NCBI GenBank assembly: GCA_963771735.1 | Contig: CAVYUN010000003.1 | Coordinates: forward strand, 1-64,000 | Length of the DNA: 64,000 bases | From: 66-474 sp963771735 | Lineage (GTDB): Bacteria > Pseudomonadota > Gammaproteobacteria > Xanthomonadales > Rhodanobacteraceae | Direction: 5' to 3' | In this document: one piece after another, positions 47,359-56,019 of the stretch | How the letters are laid out: each line of letters begins with the position of its first letter | Position numbering within the stretch: the stretch's first letter is position 1 | Translations under genes and position numbers: made by a program | Notes under the pieces: model-generated | Databases searched by the model: none | Told to the model about the DNA's origin: nothing | The model's input: the letters and a program-made list of their open reading frames with translations, nothing else

Positions 47359-48446
47359 GTGGTGTCACCGAGCTGGACGCCGCCACCCGCAACGAATTGT
47401 CCGAAGCTTGGGGCCTTGGTCCGTGCGCCCGCTTCGCACCAATCGGTAACGGCCTGATCAACCGCACCCTGATGGTGCACGACAATGGCCGACGACGCGT
47501 GTTGCAATGCCTCAACACCCGCGTATTCCGCAATCCCGCGCTGGTGATGCGCAACTGTCACACGGTCACCGCGCATCTCGGCCGCGAGCGCGCCGCAGGA
47601 CGTTACGACTATTCCGTACTCGAACTGGTTCCCACCCTCGCCGGTGAACCCGCGGCGGTACTCGCGGACGATTCCTGGTGGCGCATGTACGACCATGTGC
47701 CGGACACGCGTACCCATGAAATCGCCGATTCGCCTGCGCTCGCCTTCGAGGCTGGACGCGGCTTCGGCACGTTCGCTGCCGCGCTCTCCGGGCTCGCTCG
47801 CGACAGCGTGGGCGAAGTCATTCCCCACTTCCACGACCCCGTCACGCGTTTCGAGACGTTCCATGCTGCACTGGCTTCCGATCGTGCGGGTCGCGCGGCG
47901 CAGGCTACCCGCGAATGCGAAGCTGCGCTGGCCTATGCCGAAGCGCTGTCGCACTGGCGCACGCTGCTCGACGCAGGACTGCCGTGGCGTATCACGCACA
48001 ACGATTGCAAGCTGAACAACCTGCTGTTCGACGCCGACGGCCGCGCCATCTGCGTGATCGACCTGGATACCGTGATGCCCGGTACCCTGCTGTTCGACTT
48101 CGGCGACATGGCCCGCACCATGCTCAGTCCGGTGCCCGAGGATTGCGGCGATCTCGCACGCATCGAGGTCCGCCGCGAACAATTCGCGGCATTGGCGCGT
48201 GGATACGTCGAAGGCTGCGGAAAACTGCTGGCCGTGATCGAACGCGACAACCTGGTATTCGCCGCACGCCTGGTCACCGGCATCATGGGCCTGCGCTTTC
48301 TCAGCGACTACCTCGAAGGCGACCGCTATTTTCGCGTGGCTCACCCTGCGCACAACCTCGATCGCGCGCGCAACCAGTTCACGTTGTACGCCGCGTTGAC
48401 CGCGCAGGCGGACGCATTGCAAGAACTGGTACCCGGGTCAGGTTGA
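47355..48446 (+). CDS. Phosphotransferase, N-acetylhexosamine 1-kinase-like
   Basis: This 363-residue APH-fold kinase has VLQCLNTRVFRNPALVMRNC in the N-lobe, close to the NahK/LnpB pattern, the catalytic loop ITHNDCKLNNLLFD and the metal-binding CVIDLDTVMPGTLLFDFGDM. NahK phosphorylates N-acetylhexosamines at C1. The neighbouring nucleotidyltransferase makes this reading attractive. Its stop overlaps the convergent hisIE stop by 9 bp. Confidence 0.82.
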   Translation: MSGVTELDAATRNELSEAWGLGPCARFAPIGNGLINRTLMVHDNGRRRVLQCLNTRVFRNPALVMRNCHTVTAHLGRERAAGRYDYSVLELVPTLAGEPAAVLADDSWWRMYDHVPDTRTHEIADSPALAFEAGRGFGTFAAALSGLARDSVGEVIPHFHDPVTRFETFHAALASDRAGRAAQATRECEAALAYAEALSHWRTLLDAGLPWRITHNDCKLNNLLFDADGRAICVIDLDTVMPGTLLFDFGDMARTMLSPVPEDCGDLARIEVRREQFAALARGYVEGCGKLLAVIERDNLVFAARLVTGIMGLRFLSDYLEGDRYFRVAHPAHNLDRARNQFTLYAALTAQADALQELVPGSG

Positions 48447-49091
48447 AGCATCTTCGACACAAGCGGCGTGACGCCGTTCCAGCACGGCCGCCACGTCGGC
48501 CAGCGCACATCCGCGCGCGCGCAACAACACGGCCAGGTGGTAGACCAGGTCGGCGGCCTCGCCCAGCAGCGCATTGTCATCCTGCGCCACGCCGGCCAAC
48601 GCCGTCTCGACCCCTTCCTCCCCGACCTTCTGCGCCATGCGATGCGTGCCTGCCTCGAGCAGCTCGGTGGTGTAGCTGCCGGCGGGACGCTCGCTGGCAC
48701 GGCGCGCGATCAACGCATCCAGCTCACCCAGGAAGGCCCACGGCAAGCGCGAGGATTCGCCGAAGCAACTCGACGTGCCGAGATGACAGGTCGGTCCGTG
48801 CGGTTCGGCGCGGATGAGCAACGCATCGCGGTCGCAATCGGCAAGGATCGACGTGACCGCCAAAGTATTGCCCGAGGTTTCGCCCTTGCGCCACAGGCGT
48901 TGCCTGCTGCGGCTCCAGAAGGTGGCGAAACCGGACGCCCGTGTCGCCGCGAGCGCCTCGGCGTTCATGTAGCCGAGCATCAACACCGCGCCACTTGCGA
49001 AATCCTGCACGATGGCGGGAAGCAGGCCGTTGCCTTTGGCCCAGTCCAGCCGATCCGGAACGTTCACGCTGACGCATTCTTCGCTGTTCAT
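48438..49091 (-). CDS. hisIE: Phosphoribosyl-AMP cyclohydrolase / phosphoribosyl-ATP pyrophosphatase
   Basis: This 217-residue bifunctional protein has the HisI part (MLGYMNAEALAATRASGFAT, SILADCDRDALLIRAEP, GPTCHLGTSSCFGE) and the HisE part (MAQKVGEEGVETALAG, LLGEAADLVYHLAVLL). It performs steps 2 and 3 of histidine synthesis. It is the last gene of the operon and overlaps hisF by 4 bp. Confidence 0.95.
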   Translation of the reverse strand: MNSEECVSVNVPDRLDWAKGNGLLPAIVQDFASGAVLMLGYMNAEALAATRASGFATFWSRSRQRLWRKGETSGNTLAVTSILADCDRDALLIRAEPHGPTCHLGTSSCFGESSRLPWAFLGELDALIARRASERPAGSYTTELLEAGTHRMAQKVGEEGVETALAGVAQDDNALLGEAADLVYHLAVLLRARGCALADVAAVLERRHAACVEDAST

Positions 49092-49859
49092 TGCCGCACC
49101 ACGATATCGCATTCGCGCAACCACGATTTCAACGCCGGAATCGCGATTGCCCCGGAATGGAACACGCTGGCGGCAAGCGCGGCATCGGCATCGGCCTCGA
49201 CGAACACATCGCGAAAGTGCTCGAGCGAACCGGCGCCTCCGGAGGCAACCAGTGGTACCCGGCAGGCGGCGCGCACGGCGCACAACTGTTCGATGTCGTA
49301 GCCCGCGCGCACGCCATCGCTGCCCATGCAGTTCAAGACGATCTCGCCGGCGCCGCGCCGTTGCACCTCCTCGATCCAGTCGAGCGTGCGGCGTGCAACC
49401 GCACGGGTACGCCCGGCATCCCCGGTGTACTGGTGCACGCGCCATTCGCCGTCTTCGTCGCGCAAGCGAATCGATGCCGACCACCACGCACTGCACCCCG
49501 AACGCATCGGCCAGCTCATCGATCAGGGCGGGTCGCTCCAGCGCGGGCGAGTTCACCGAGATCTTGTCCGCACCGGCATGCAGCACCGCACGTGCATCGT
49601 CCACGCTGCGGATACCGCCCGCGACGCAATAGGGAATGTCGATTTCGCGCGCCACGCGTTCCACCCAGCCGGCATCGACAACGCGGGCGTCGGGACTGGC
49701 GGTGATGTCGTAGAACACCAGCTCGTCCGCGCCCTGGTCGCGGTAACGCAAGGCGAGTTCCACGATGTCGCCAACCACGGCGTGGTCGCGAAAGCGCACG
49801 CCCTTGACGACCTTGCCGTCCCTCACGTCGAGGCAAGGAATGATGCGCCGGCTCAGCAT
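49088..49859 (-). CDS. hisF: Imidazole glycerol phosphate synthase, cyclase subunit, one frameshift
   Basis: The TIM-barrel cyclase begins MLSRRIIPCLDVRDGKVVKG and includes CVAGGIRSVDDARAVLHAGA. It loses frame near 49,460, then continues WRVHQYTGDAGRTR, DWIEEVQRRGAGEIVLNCMG and VPLVASGGAGSLEHFRDVF. Length after correction is about 256 residues, the usual size. One extra base in a run of C/G is the likely cause. It overlaps hisA by 7 bp and pairs with hisH. Confidence 0.92.
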
Positions 49860-50584
49860 TTGAGCGCTTCCCGCAACGTGAACCGACCTTCCAGCAGGGC
49901 ACGCCCCAGGATGACGCCGCGCGCGCCGGCGTCGCGCACCCTGCGGATATCCTCGAGCGAACGCGCTCCGCCCGATGCCTGTGACTCGAGGGATGGCGCG
50001 AGGCTTTGCAAATCCCTGTACAGATCGAGGTTGAATCCGCTCAACATGCCGTCGCGGTCGATGTCGGTGCACAGCACGTGGCGCGCGCCGGCGCGGGCGT
50101 AATGTCCGGCGAGCGTGTCGAGCCTCACGCAGGAGTCCTCGGTCCAGCCGTGCACCGGCAAACGCCAGGCGCCGGCCTGGCGGCGCACGTCGAGTGCCAG
50201 CACCAGCCGATCCGGCTCGAACTGATTGATCCAGATCGCGGTCGCGCAGGGGTTCTTGACCGCAACGCTGCCGACCACGACGCGCGCGACGCCGGCCGAA
50301 TACAGTCGTCGCAGATCGTCCGTGGTGCGCACGCCGCCACCAGCTTGCACTTTGAGGACGCCATTGCGTGCGATCGCTTCGATCACGGCCAGGTTGGCGA
50401 ACCGCCCGGACCGCGCGCCGTCCAGATCGACCACGTGCAGCCATTCCGCCCCCGCGTCCGCATAGCCCTGGGCGAGCACGACCGGATCCTTGGCAAACAC
50501 CGTTTCACGCGCATAGTCCCCCTGCCGCAGCCGCACGACACGGCCGCCACGCAGATCGATCGCGGGTATCACCTGAAAGCTCAT
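49853..50584 (-). CDS. hisA: Phosphoribosylformimino-AICAR phosphate isomerase
   Basis: This 243-residue TIM barrel begins MSFQVIPAIDLRGGRVVRLR (catalytic Asp) and has WLHVVDLDGARSG and VLCTDIDRDGMLSGFNLDLY (second catalytic Asp). It performs step 4 of the pathway. It overlaps hisH by 4 bp. Confidence 0.95.
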   Translation of the reverse strand: MSFQVIPAIDLRGGRVVRLRQGDYARETVFAKDPVVLAQGYADAGAEWLHVVDLDGARSGRFANLAVIEAIARNGVLKVQAGGGVRTTDDLRRLYSAGVARVVVGSVAVKNPCATAIWINQFEPDRLVLALDVRRQAGAWRLPVHGWTEDSCVRLDTLAGHYARAGARHVLCTDIDRDGMLSGFNLDLYRDLQSLAPSLESQASGGARSLEDIRRVRDAGARGVILGRALLEGRFTLREALKC

Positions 50585-51171
50585 GCAAGCAGGAAGTTGT
50601 GCAGGACCGCCAGCCCCAGCGCGGCGGATCGTTCCGGATGGTACTGCACGCCCATGAAATTGCCCTGAGCGATGGCCGCCGAGAAGGTCCCCCCGTGTTC
50701 GCAAGTGGCCAGCGTGGCCCTGCACATGGGCACGGCGTAGCCGTGCACGAAATAGGCCCAGCCCGCTCCGGCGTCGCCTGCACACAACCGATGTGGCATC
50801 AAGGCGCGCACCTGGTTCCAGCCCATGTGCGGCACCCGCAAGCCATTCCCGCCGCGCAACCGCCTCACGGACGCCTTGATCACTCCGAGGCCATCGACAT
50901 CGCCCTCTTCCGAATGCGTGCACAACAGCTGCATGCCCAGGCACACGCCCAGCACCGGACGAGTCAGGCTGCGCAGGACCTCGACCAGGCCCGATTCGCG
51001 CAAGCGCGCCATTGCGGGGGCCGCCGCGCCCACGCCGGGCAGGATTACCCTGTCGGCAGCACGGATTGCAGCCGGATCGGATGTCAGCGGAGCGTCGACA
51101 CCGAGGCGCTGCAACGCATACCTCATTGAACCGATGTTGGCACCGCCCGAATCCACAAGCACCACTTTCAT
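50581..51171 (-). CDS. hisH: Imidazole glycerol phosphate synthase, glutaminase subunit
   Basis: This 196-residue class I glutamine amidotransferase has the nucleophile Cys in PVLGVCLGMQLLCTHSEEG and the His-Glu pair in FMGVQYHPERSAALG. The oxyanion strand is LPGVGAAAPAM. It supplies ammonia to HisF. It overlaps hisB by 4 bp. Confidence 0.95.
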   Translation of the reverse strand: MKVVLVDSGGANIGSMRYALQRLGVDAPLTSDPAAIRAADRVILPGVGAAAPAMARLRESGLVEVLRSLTRPVLGVCLGMQLLCTHSEEGDVDGLGVIKASVRRLRGGNGLRVPHMGWNQVRALMPHRLCAGDAGAGWAYFVHGYAVPMCRATLATCEHGGTFSAAIAQGNFMGVQYHPERSAALGLAVLHNFLLA

Positions 51172-52235
51172 GCAAGCATGCCCTTGGTACTCGGCAGCGC
51201 GTCACCCTCGCGCCGGATGGCTTGGCGCAATGCCCGCGCAACGACCTTGAAGCAGGCTTCGACCATGTGGTGCGCGTTGTCACCGCGCACGGACAAATGC
51301 AGATTCGCACCGAGCGCATCGCACAGCGAACGAAAGAAATGCGGCACCAGTTCGGTCGGCAATTCGCCCACGCGCTCGCGCGGGAAGGCACCCTCGAACA
51401 CGCAGCAAACGCGTCCGGAAAGATCCAGACGCGCGTCCGCGGCGGCCTCGTCCATCGGCAACGAAAACCCGTAACGTGCGATGCCGCGCTTGTCGCCGAG
51501 CGCGCGGCGCAGGGCTTCGCCAAGCGCCAGCGCACAGTCCTCGACGGTATGGTGCTCATCGACGTGGGTATCGCCCTCGCACTGCAATGACAACGCGAAG
51601 CCCCCATGTTTGCCGAGCTGTTGCAGCATGTGGTCGAAGAAGCCCAGGCCGGTAGCGACTCCGGGTTCGTCGCAGGAATCGAGGTCCACGCGCACGCTGA
51701 CACGGGTCTCCTTGGTGTCACGTCGCACTTCCGCGATGCGTGGTCGATCCAGCAGCTGGTGCGCGACTTCACTCCAGGCCATGCCGTTGCTGCCCACGCG
51801 GAAGCCGTGCACGCCGAGGTTCGCGGCCAACTGCATGTCGGTCTCGCGGTCGCCCACCATCGCCGATTGGGCGCGGTTCCAGCCATCGTCGGCGAGATAG
51901 TCGCGCAGCAGGCCCGTACCCGGCTTGCGCGTGTCCAGTCCCTCGTGCTCGAAACTGCGGTCGATCAGGACTTCACGAAACCGGATACCTTGGGACGCCA
52001 GTATCCGCAGCAGCAAATCCTGGGGGCCGCGGAAATCGTCCTCCGGGAACGCCGGGGTGCCGAGCCCATCCTGATTGCTCACCATCACCAGCTCGTAGCC
52101 TCCCGCAACGCAGCGCTGCAATGCCGCAACCACGCCCGGCATCAAGTCGAACTTCTCGAAGTTGTCGAGCTGCTCGTCGGGCGGCTCCACAACCAGGCAA
52201 CCGTCGCGATCGACGAACAACAGCTTGTGGTTCAT
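51168..52235 (-). CDS. hisB: Histidinol phosphatase / imidazoleglycerol-phosphate dehydratase
   Basis: This 355-residue bifunctional enzyme has an N-terminal HAD phosphatase (LLFVDRDGCLVVEPPDEQLD) and a C-terminal dehydratase with metal-binding GLGFFDHMLQQLGKHGGF, DTHVDEHHTVEDCALALGEA and RGDNAHHMVEACFKVVARAL. The fusion is the gammaproteobacterial form. The family's Cys zinc-binding loop in the phosphatase domain is not evident. It overlaps hisC by 4 bp. Confidence 0.95.
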   Translation of the reverse strand: MNHKLLFVDRDGCLVVEPPDEQLDNFEKFDLMPGVVAALQRCVAGGYELVMVSNQDGLGTPAFPEDDFRGPQDLLLRILASQGIRFREVLIDRSFEHEGLDTRKPGTGLLRDYLADDGWNRAQSAMVGDRETDMQLAANLGVHGFRVGSNGMAWSEVAHQLLDRPRIAEVRRDTKETRVSVRVDLDSCDEPGVATGLGFFDHMLQQLGKHGGFALSLQCEGDTHVDEHHTVEDCALALGEALRRALGDKRGIARYGFSLPMDEAAADARLDLSGRVCCVFEGAFPRERVGELPTELVPHFFRSLCDALGANLHLSVRGDNAHHMVEACFKVVARALRQAIRREGDALPSTKGMLA

Positions 52236-53347
52236 GCCGGCACCCCGCTGTGACTCTCGGCATCCCCGTGTCGCGAAGCCGGCGGCAACGCACGCAGCAC
52301 GTCGAGCACGCCATCGTTCTGCGTGGGCGTTCCGACAGTCATGCGCAGCGCGTCGCCCAGCATGGGATAACGCCTGACATCCCGCACGACCACGCCGGCT
52401 GCCAGCAATGCCGAGTAAGCGGCAGCCGCGTTGGCAAAACGTGCGGCGATGAAATTGGCCTGCGATGGCAGCACTTCGCGCACGCAGGCACATCGTGCCA
52501 GTCCATCTGCGACGCGGGCCCGCTCGCGTCGGATGAGATCACTCCGGTCATGGGTGTTCCGCGCGCCGTCATCCGACAACGCCTGCATCGCGATTTCCAC
52601 GCAAGGCGTGGGCAACGGATATGGAGGCATCAGCTTGCGCAACAGCGCAACCACCCTCGCATCGGCAAGCAATACGCCGATCCGGACGCCGGCCAATGCC
52701 CAGGCCTTCGACAGGGTCCGGAGCACCACCAGATTGGCATGGCTGTCGAGACTGTCGGTGACACTGCCAAAGCCGCCATCCGCATCGGCAAATTCCATGT
52801 AGGCTTCGTCCACCACCAGCAATGCGCGTTCGGCCAGTGACTCGGCCAGCTGCAGGATCGCCGCGCGCGTCACGCCGGTGCCGGTCGGGTTGTTGGGCGC
52901 ACACACGAATACCAGCTTGACCGCGGGAGTGACCGCCGCAAGCACGGCATCGACGGCAAGGGTGAAATCCCGGCGCAGTGGGGCCTCGACCACGCCCGCG
53001 CCCTGCACGCTTGCACATACCGCGTACATGCCGAAGGTCGGGGGCGAGATCAGGATCGCATCGCGGCCGGCGGCACAGAACGCGCGCACAAGCAGGTCGA
53101 TGCCCTCGTCGCTGCCGCGACCGACCAATACCTGCTCGCGGGCCACCCCGTAAAGCTCCGCCAGGCGCGCGACCAGTTCCACGGGTTGCGGTTCCGGGTA
53201 ACGATTCCAGCTGGCTTCGCCGGCGCAGGGCGGCCATGGCGATTCGTTGGCATCGAGCATGACCGTGCCAGCCCGGGCTTCCATGCGTGCCGAAGAATAA
53301 GGCCGCAGGGCCCGGATTTCCGGGCGTGCGAGATCGACCGGATTCAT
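52232..53347 (-). CDS. hisC: Histidinol-phosphate aminotransferase
   Basis: This 371-residue PLP enzyme has LDANESPWPP, VGRGSDEGIDLLVRAFC, VCAPNNPTGTGVTRAAI, VDEAYMEFAD and the Schiff-base Lys in VVLRTLSKAWALAGVRIGVL. It overlaps hisD by 4 bp. Confidence 0.95.
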   Translation of the reverse strand: MNPVDLARPEIRALRPYSSARMEARAGTVMLDANESPWPPCAGEASWNRYPEPQPVELVARLAELYGVAREQVLVGRGSDEGIDLLVRAFCAAGRDAILISPPTFGMYAVCASVQGAGVVEAPLRRDFTLAVDAVLAAVTPAVKLVFVCAPNNPTGTGVTRAAILQLAESLAERALLVVDEAYMEFADADGGFGSVTDSLDSHANLVVLRTLSKAWALAGVRIGVLLADARVVALLRKLMPPYPLPTPCVEIAMQALSDDGARNTHDRSDLIRRERARVADGLARCACVREVLPSQANFIAARFANAAAAYSALLAAGVVVRDVRRYPMLGDALRMTVGTPTQNDGVLDVLRALPPASRHGDAESHSGVPA

Positions 53348-54678
53348 GCGCCGGATCCCGCATGGACCCGGGACGCGCCGCCATCGAGCGCGGACAACCG
53401 CAGCGCGACAGCGCGACGGTGCGCTTCCAGCCGTTCCGCTTGCGCCAGCGCGGTCGCACACGGTCCGACCCTGCGCAATCCTTCTGGCGCGCAGGTCTGC
53501 ACGGTGACTTGTTTCTGGAAGCTCGCCACCGATATCCCGCTGCAACTGCGCGCCCAGCCGTAAGTCGGCAATACGTGGTTGCTGCCGCTGCAATAGTCCC
53601 CGAGTGATTCCGGTGTCCAGTACCCGAGGAACACCGAGCCCGCGCTTTCGATGGCCTCCAGCCACATGCGCGGCTCATGAACCTGCACGATCAGATGCTC
53701 GGGCGCGTAGCGATTGCTCAGTTCGAACGCCTGCCCGATGGAATCGACGTGGATCAGACGACTGTGCGCGAGTGACCGTTGCACGATCGCGGCACGCGGC
53801 AGTGACGCGCACTGGCGCGCTACCTCGCGTTCGACCGCTTCCAGCAGCTCTGCTGAGTCACTGACCAGCACGGCTTGCGAATCCGGACCGTGCTCGGCCT
53901 GCGACAACAAATCCGCCGCAACGAAGCCCGGATCGGCCGAATCATCGGCGATCACCAAGACTTCGGAAGGCCCGGCCGGCATGTCGATCGCGACGCCTTG
54001 CGGATCCGCAGCCACCCGCAGCTTGGCCTCGGTGACGAACGCATTGCCGGGCCCGAACAATTTGTCGCAGTGCGGCACCGATTCGGTGCCGTATGCCATC
54101 GCGGCGATTGCCTGCGCGCCACCTGCCTTGAATACCCGCGACACCCCGCATGCACGCGCGGCGTAAAGTACCGCAGGATCGCAGGTGCCGTCGGGCCGGG
54201 GCGGCGTGCACAAGGCGACCTCGCGGCATCCGGCCAAGCGCGCCGGAATGGCCAGCATCAATACCGTGGAAGGCAGCGGCGCGCTGCCGGCGGGCACATA
54301 CAAGCCGACGCGCGCAATGGGGCGCGACACCCGTTCCACCCACAATCCCGATGCCGTTTCCACTGCTACGTCCTGCAGCATGCAGGCAGCATGGAATGCT
54401 TCGATGCGTGAGGCGGCTTCCGCGATGGCCTGCTTCAAATCGGGATCGAGCGCCAAGTCTGCCGTCTCGAACTCCGATACAGAGACCTCGATCGCCCGGA
54501 TCGTCGCCTTGTCGAATTCCGCGGCACGAGCACGCAGGGCCGCATCGCCGCGATCGCGCACATCGGCGATGATTTCCCCGACCTTCGTCCGCAGCGCTGC
54601 ACTGCGTGAAAGCGCCGGCCTGGCCAGCGCTTCGATGCGCGCCGCTTCGTCCAGACCGGCCCACTCGATGCGCTTCAC
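53344..54678 (-). CDS. hisD: Histidinol dehydrogenase
   Basis: This 444-residue enzyme has RIARVGLYVPAG-type and GPGNAFVTEAKLRVAADPQG motifs, SEVLVIADDSADPGFVAADL, LSQAEHGPDSQAVLV (zinc Gln and His) and RYAPEHLIVQV. It oxidises histidinol to histidine with two NAD. It overlaps hisG by 4 bp. Confidence 0.96.
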   Translation of the reverse strand: MKRIEWAGLDEAARIEALARPALSRSAALRTKVGEIIADVRDRGDAALRARAAEFDKATIRAIEVSVSEFETADLALDPDLKQAIAEAASRIEAFHAACMLQDVAVETASGLWVERVSRPIARVGLYVPAGSAPLPSTVLMLAIPARLAGCREVALCTPPRPDGTCDPAVLYAARACGVSRVFKAGGAQAIAAMAYGTESVPHCDKLFGPGNAFVTEAKLRVAADPQGVAIDMPAGPSEVLVIADDSADPGFVAADLLSQAEHGPDSQAVLVSDSAELLEAVEREVARQCASLPRAAIVQRSLAHSRLIHVDSIGQAFELSNRYAPEHLIVQVHEPRMWLEAIESAGSVFLGYWTPESLGDYCSGSNHVLPTYGWARSCSGISVASFQKQVTVQTCAPEGLRRVGPCATALAQAERLEAHRRAVALRLSALDGGASRVHAGSGA

Positions 54679-55562
54679 GCCAGCGCCCTCTCGACGGGCA
54701 ACACGAACAGCTCACGCGCGCCCGCGCGCTGGATCGCTTCCAGTTGTCGCCAACCCAGTTCGTCCGGACACAACGCCTGCAGCATCACCTGGCCCGGCTG
54801 GCCGTCCATCTGCAACACGGTCGGACATGGCGCGCCCGGCAGCGCCGCGACGATGGCGTCCACGCAATCGCGCGCCGCCTGCAACAGCAACAGGCGGGAA
54901 CCACGCACGCGGGTCACGCCGTCGATGCGTCGCAACAACATGTCGATGGCATCACGGCGTTCGTCGGCCGGCAGGGTGGCGGCCGCGACCAGCACCGCTT
55001 CGCTATCGAGCACGGCATCGGCTTCGCGCAACTGGTTGGCCGCAAGCGTGGCTCCGCTTTGCACCAGATCGCAGATGGCATCCGCGGTGCCCAGGCGCGG
55101 GGCGATCTCCACTGAGCCTGCCAGCGTCACGACTTCCGCAGCAACAGAATGGCATTGCAGCCAGTCACGCAACAGATGCGGATATGAAGTCGCGATGCGC
55201 CAGCCTTCCATGTCGGCAGGTCCGGAGTAGGCGCGTCCCTCCGGAACCGCGATGGCGAGCCGACAGCGGCCGAACCCGAGATCGCGCAGGCTGCGCAAGG
55301 CGCTTTCGCGACTGCCCGCGGAATACTCATCCAGCACGTTGCGTCCGACGATACCGAGATCGCACACGCCCTGGACGATCAGGCCCGGAATATCGTCGTC
55401 ACGCACCAGCAGCAGATCGGCCGGCTCGCCCTCGCCGTAGCAGAACAACCCGTCGCGGCTGCGCCGGAAGCGCAAGCCGCAACGGTCCAGGAGATCGAAA
55501 CACGGATCACTGAGGCGGCCGGATTTCTGCACCGCGATGCGCAGGCGCTCCCGGGCAATCAT
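54675..55562 (-). CDS. hisG: ATP phosphoribosyltransferase
   Basis: The long-form type catalytic domain, with LRIAVQKSGRLSDPCFDLLD, VQGVCDLGIVGRNVLDEY and LGTADAICDLVQSGATLAAN, is followed by a regulatory C-terminal domain, about 295 residues from the internal ATG at 55,562. It commits ATP and PRPP to histidine and is normally feedback-inhibited by histidine. There is no stop codon between it and the regulator gene upstream: one open frame of 401 codons runs from 55,880 to 54,675. Confidence 0.93.
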   Translation of the reverse strand: MIARERLRIAVQKSGRLSDPCFDLLDRCGLRFRRSRDGLFCYGEGEPADLLLVRDDDIPGLIVQGVCDLGIVGRNVLDEYSAGSRESALRSLRDLGFGRCRLAIAVPEGRAYSGPADMEGWRIATSYPHLLRDWLQCHSVAAEVVTLAGSVEIAPRLGTADAICDLVQSGATLAANQLREADAVLDSEAVLVAAATLPADERRDAIDMLLRRIDGVTRVRGSRLLLLQAARDCVDAIVAALPGAPCPTVLQMDGQPGQVMLQALCPDELGWRQLEAIQRAGARELFVLPVERALA

Positions 55563-55880
55563 GGTGCCCCGCCCGCGCCGCGAAGTGCGCGCCGCGGCCT
55601 TCAGATAGCCGCCGTTGCCCCGGTTCAGGAAGCGCGCCACGCGGCCGATGGTGGTGATACTGACCGCCGTGTGCTCGTGGATTTCACGATAGGGCATGCC
55701 CTTGAGCACGTGCGGCACCACCGTCCAGCGGTCGACCAGCGACTCGAGCTCGGCCGGTGTGCACAAGTCGCGCAGGAAAGCCCGCATCTCGCCAACATCG
55801 CGCATCGCCAGCAGCGCCTTGCACAGGCTTGTCTCTGCTGAATCAGCAGATGCCTCGGGATTGATCGTTCTGCGTTTCAT
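55563..55880 (-). CDS. YerC/YecD-type TrpR-like regulator, in frame with hisG
   Basis: About 105 residues with the TrpR-like fold: ALLAMRDVGEMRAFLRDLC, TPAELESLVDRWTVVPHVL, then the recognition helix region YREIHEHTAVSITTIGRVAR and FLNRGNGGYLKAA, which is the YerC signature. Family members are found ahead of his or trp genes and are thought to sense amino acid supply. Its place at the head of the his operon with a palindrome 34 bp upstream suggests autorepression of the operon. It shares an uninterrupted frame with hisG, which could give a fusion protein or result from an indel. Confidence 0.85.
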
Positions 55881-55913
55881 GAACCAGGTTCCGGTCCGGC
55901 AACAATACCATTA

Positions 55914-55937
55914 AATGTATTAATGCGTTAATACATT
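55914..55937. promoter_or_regulatory. Operator palindrome for the his operon
   Basis: A perfect inverted repeat with 10-bp arms, AATGTATTAA and TTAATACATT, around TGCG. It is AT-rich within a GC-rich region and lies 34 bp upstream of the regulator start. Its symmetry and position fit a binding site for the TrpR-like dimer encoded by the first gene. No His-rich leader peptide or attenuator is visible in 55,881-56,019. Confidence 0.85.
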
Positions 55938-56019
55938 ATGCAAAAGTCTAGCGGCATGCGCGGTCGCAGGCAAGCGGCCTGCGGCAAGACGCTTCAGGAT
56001 TCATTGGGGCGAAGCGGAA

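Noticed and set aside
55881..56019. Histidine attenuator leader
   Set aside because: No short ORF rich in His codons and no terminator/antiterminator pair could be found upstream of the operon.
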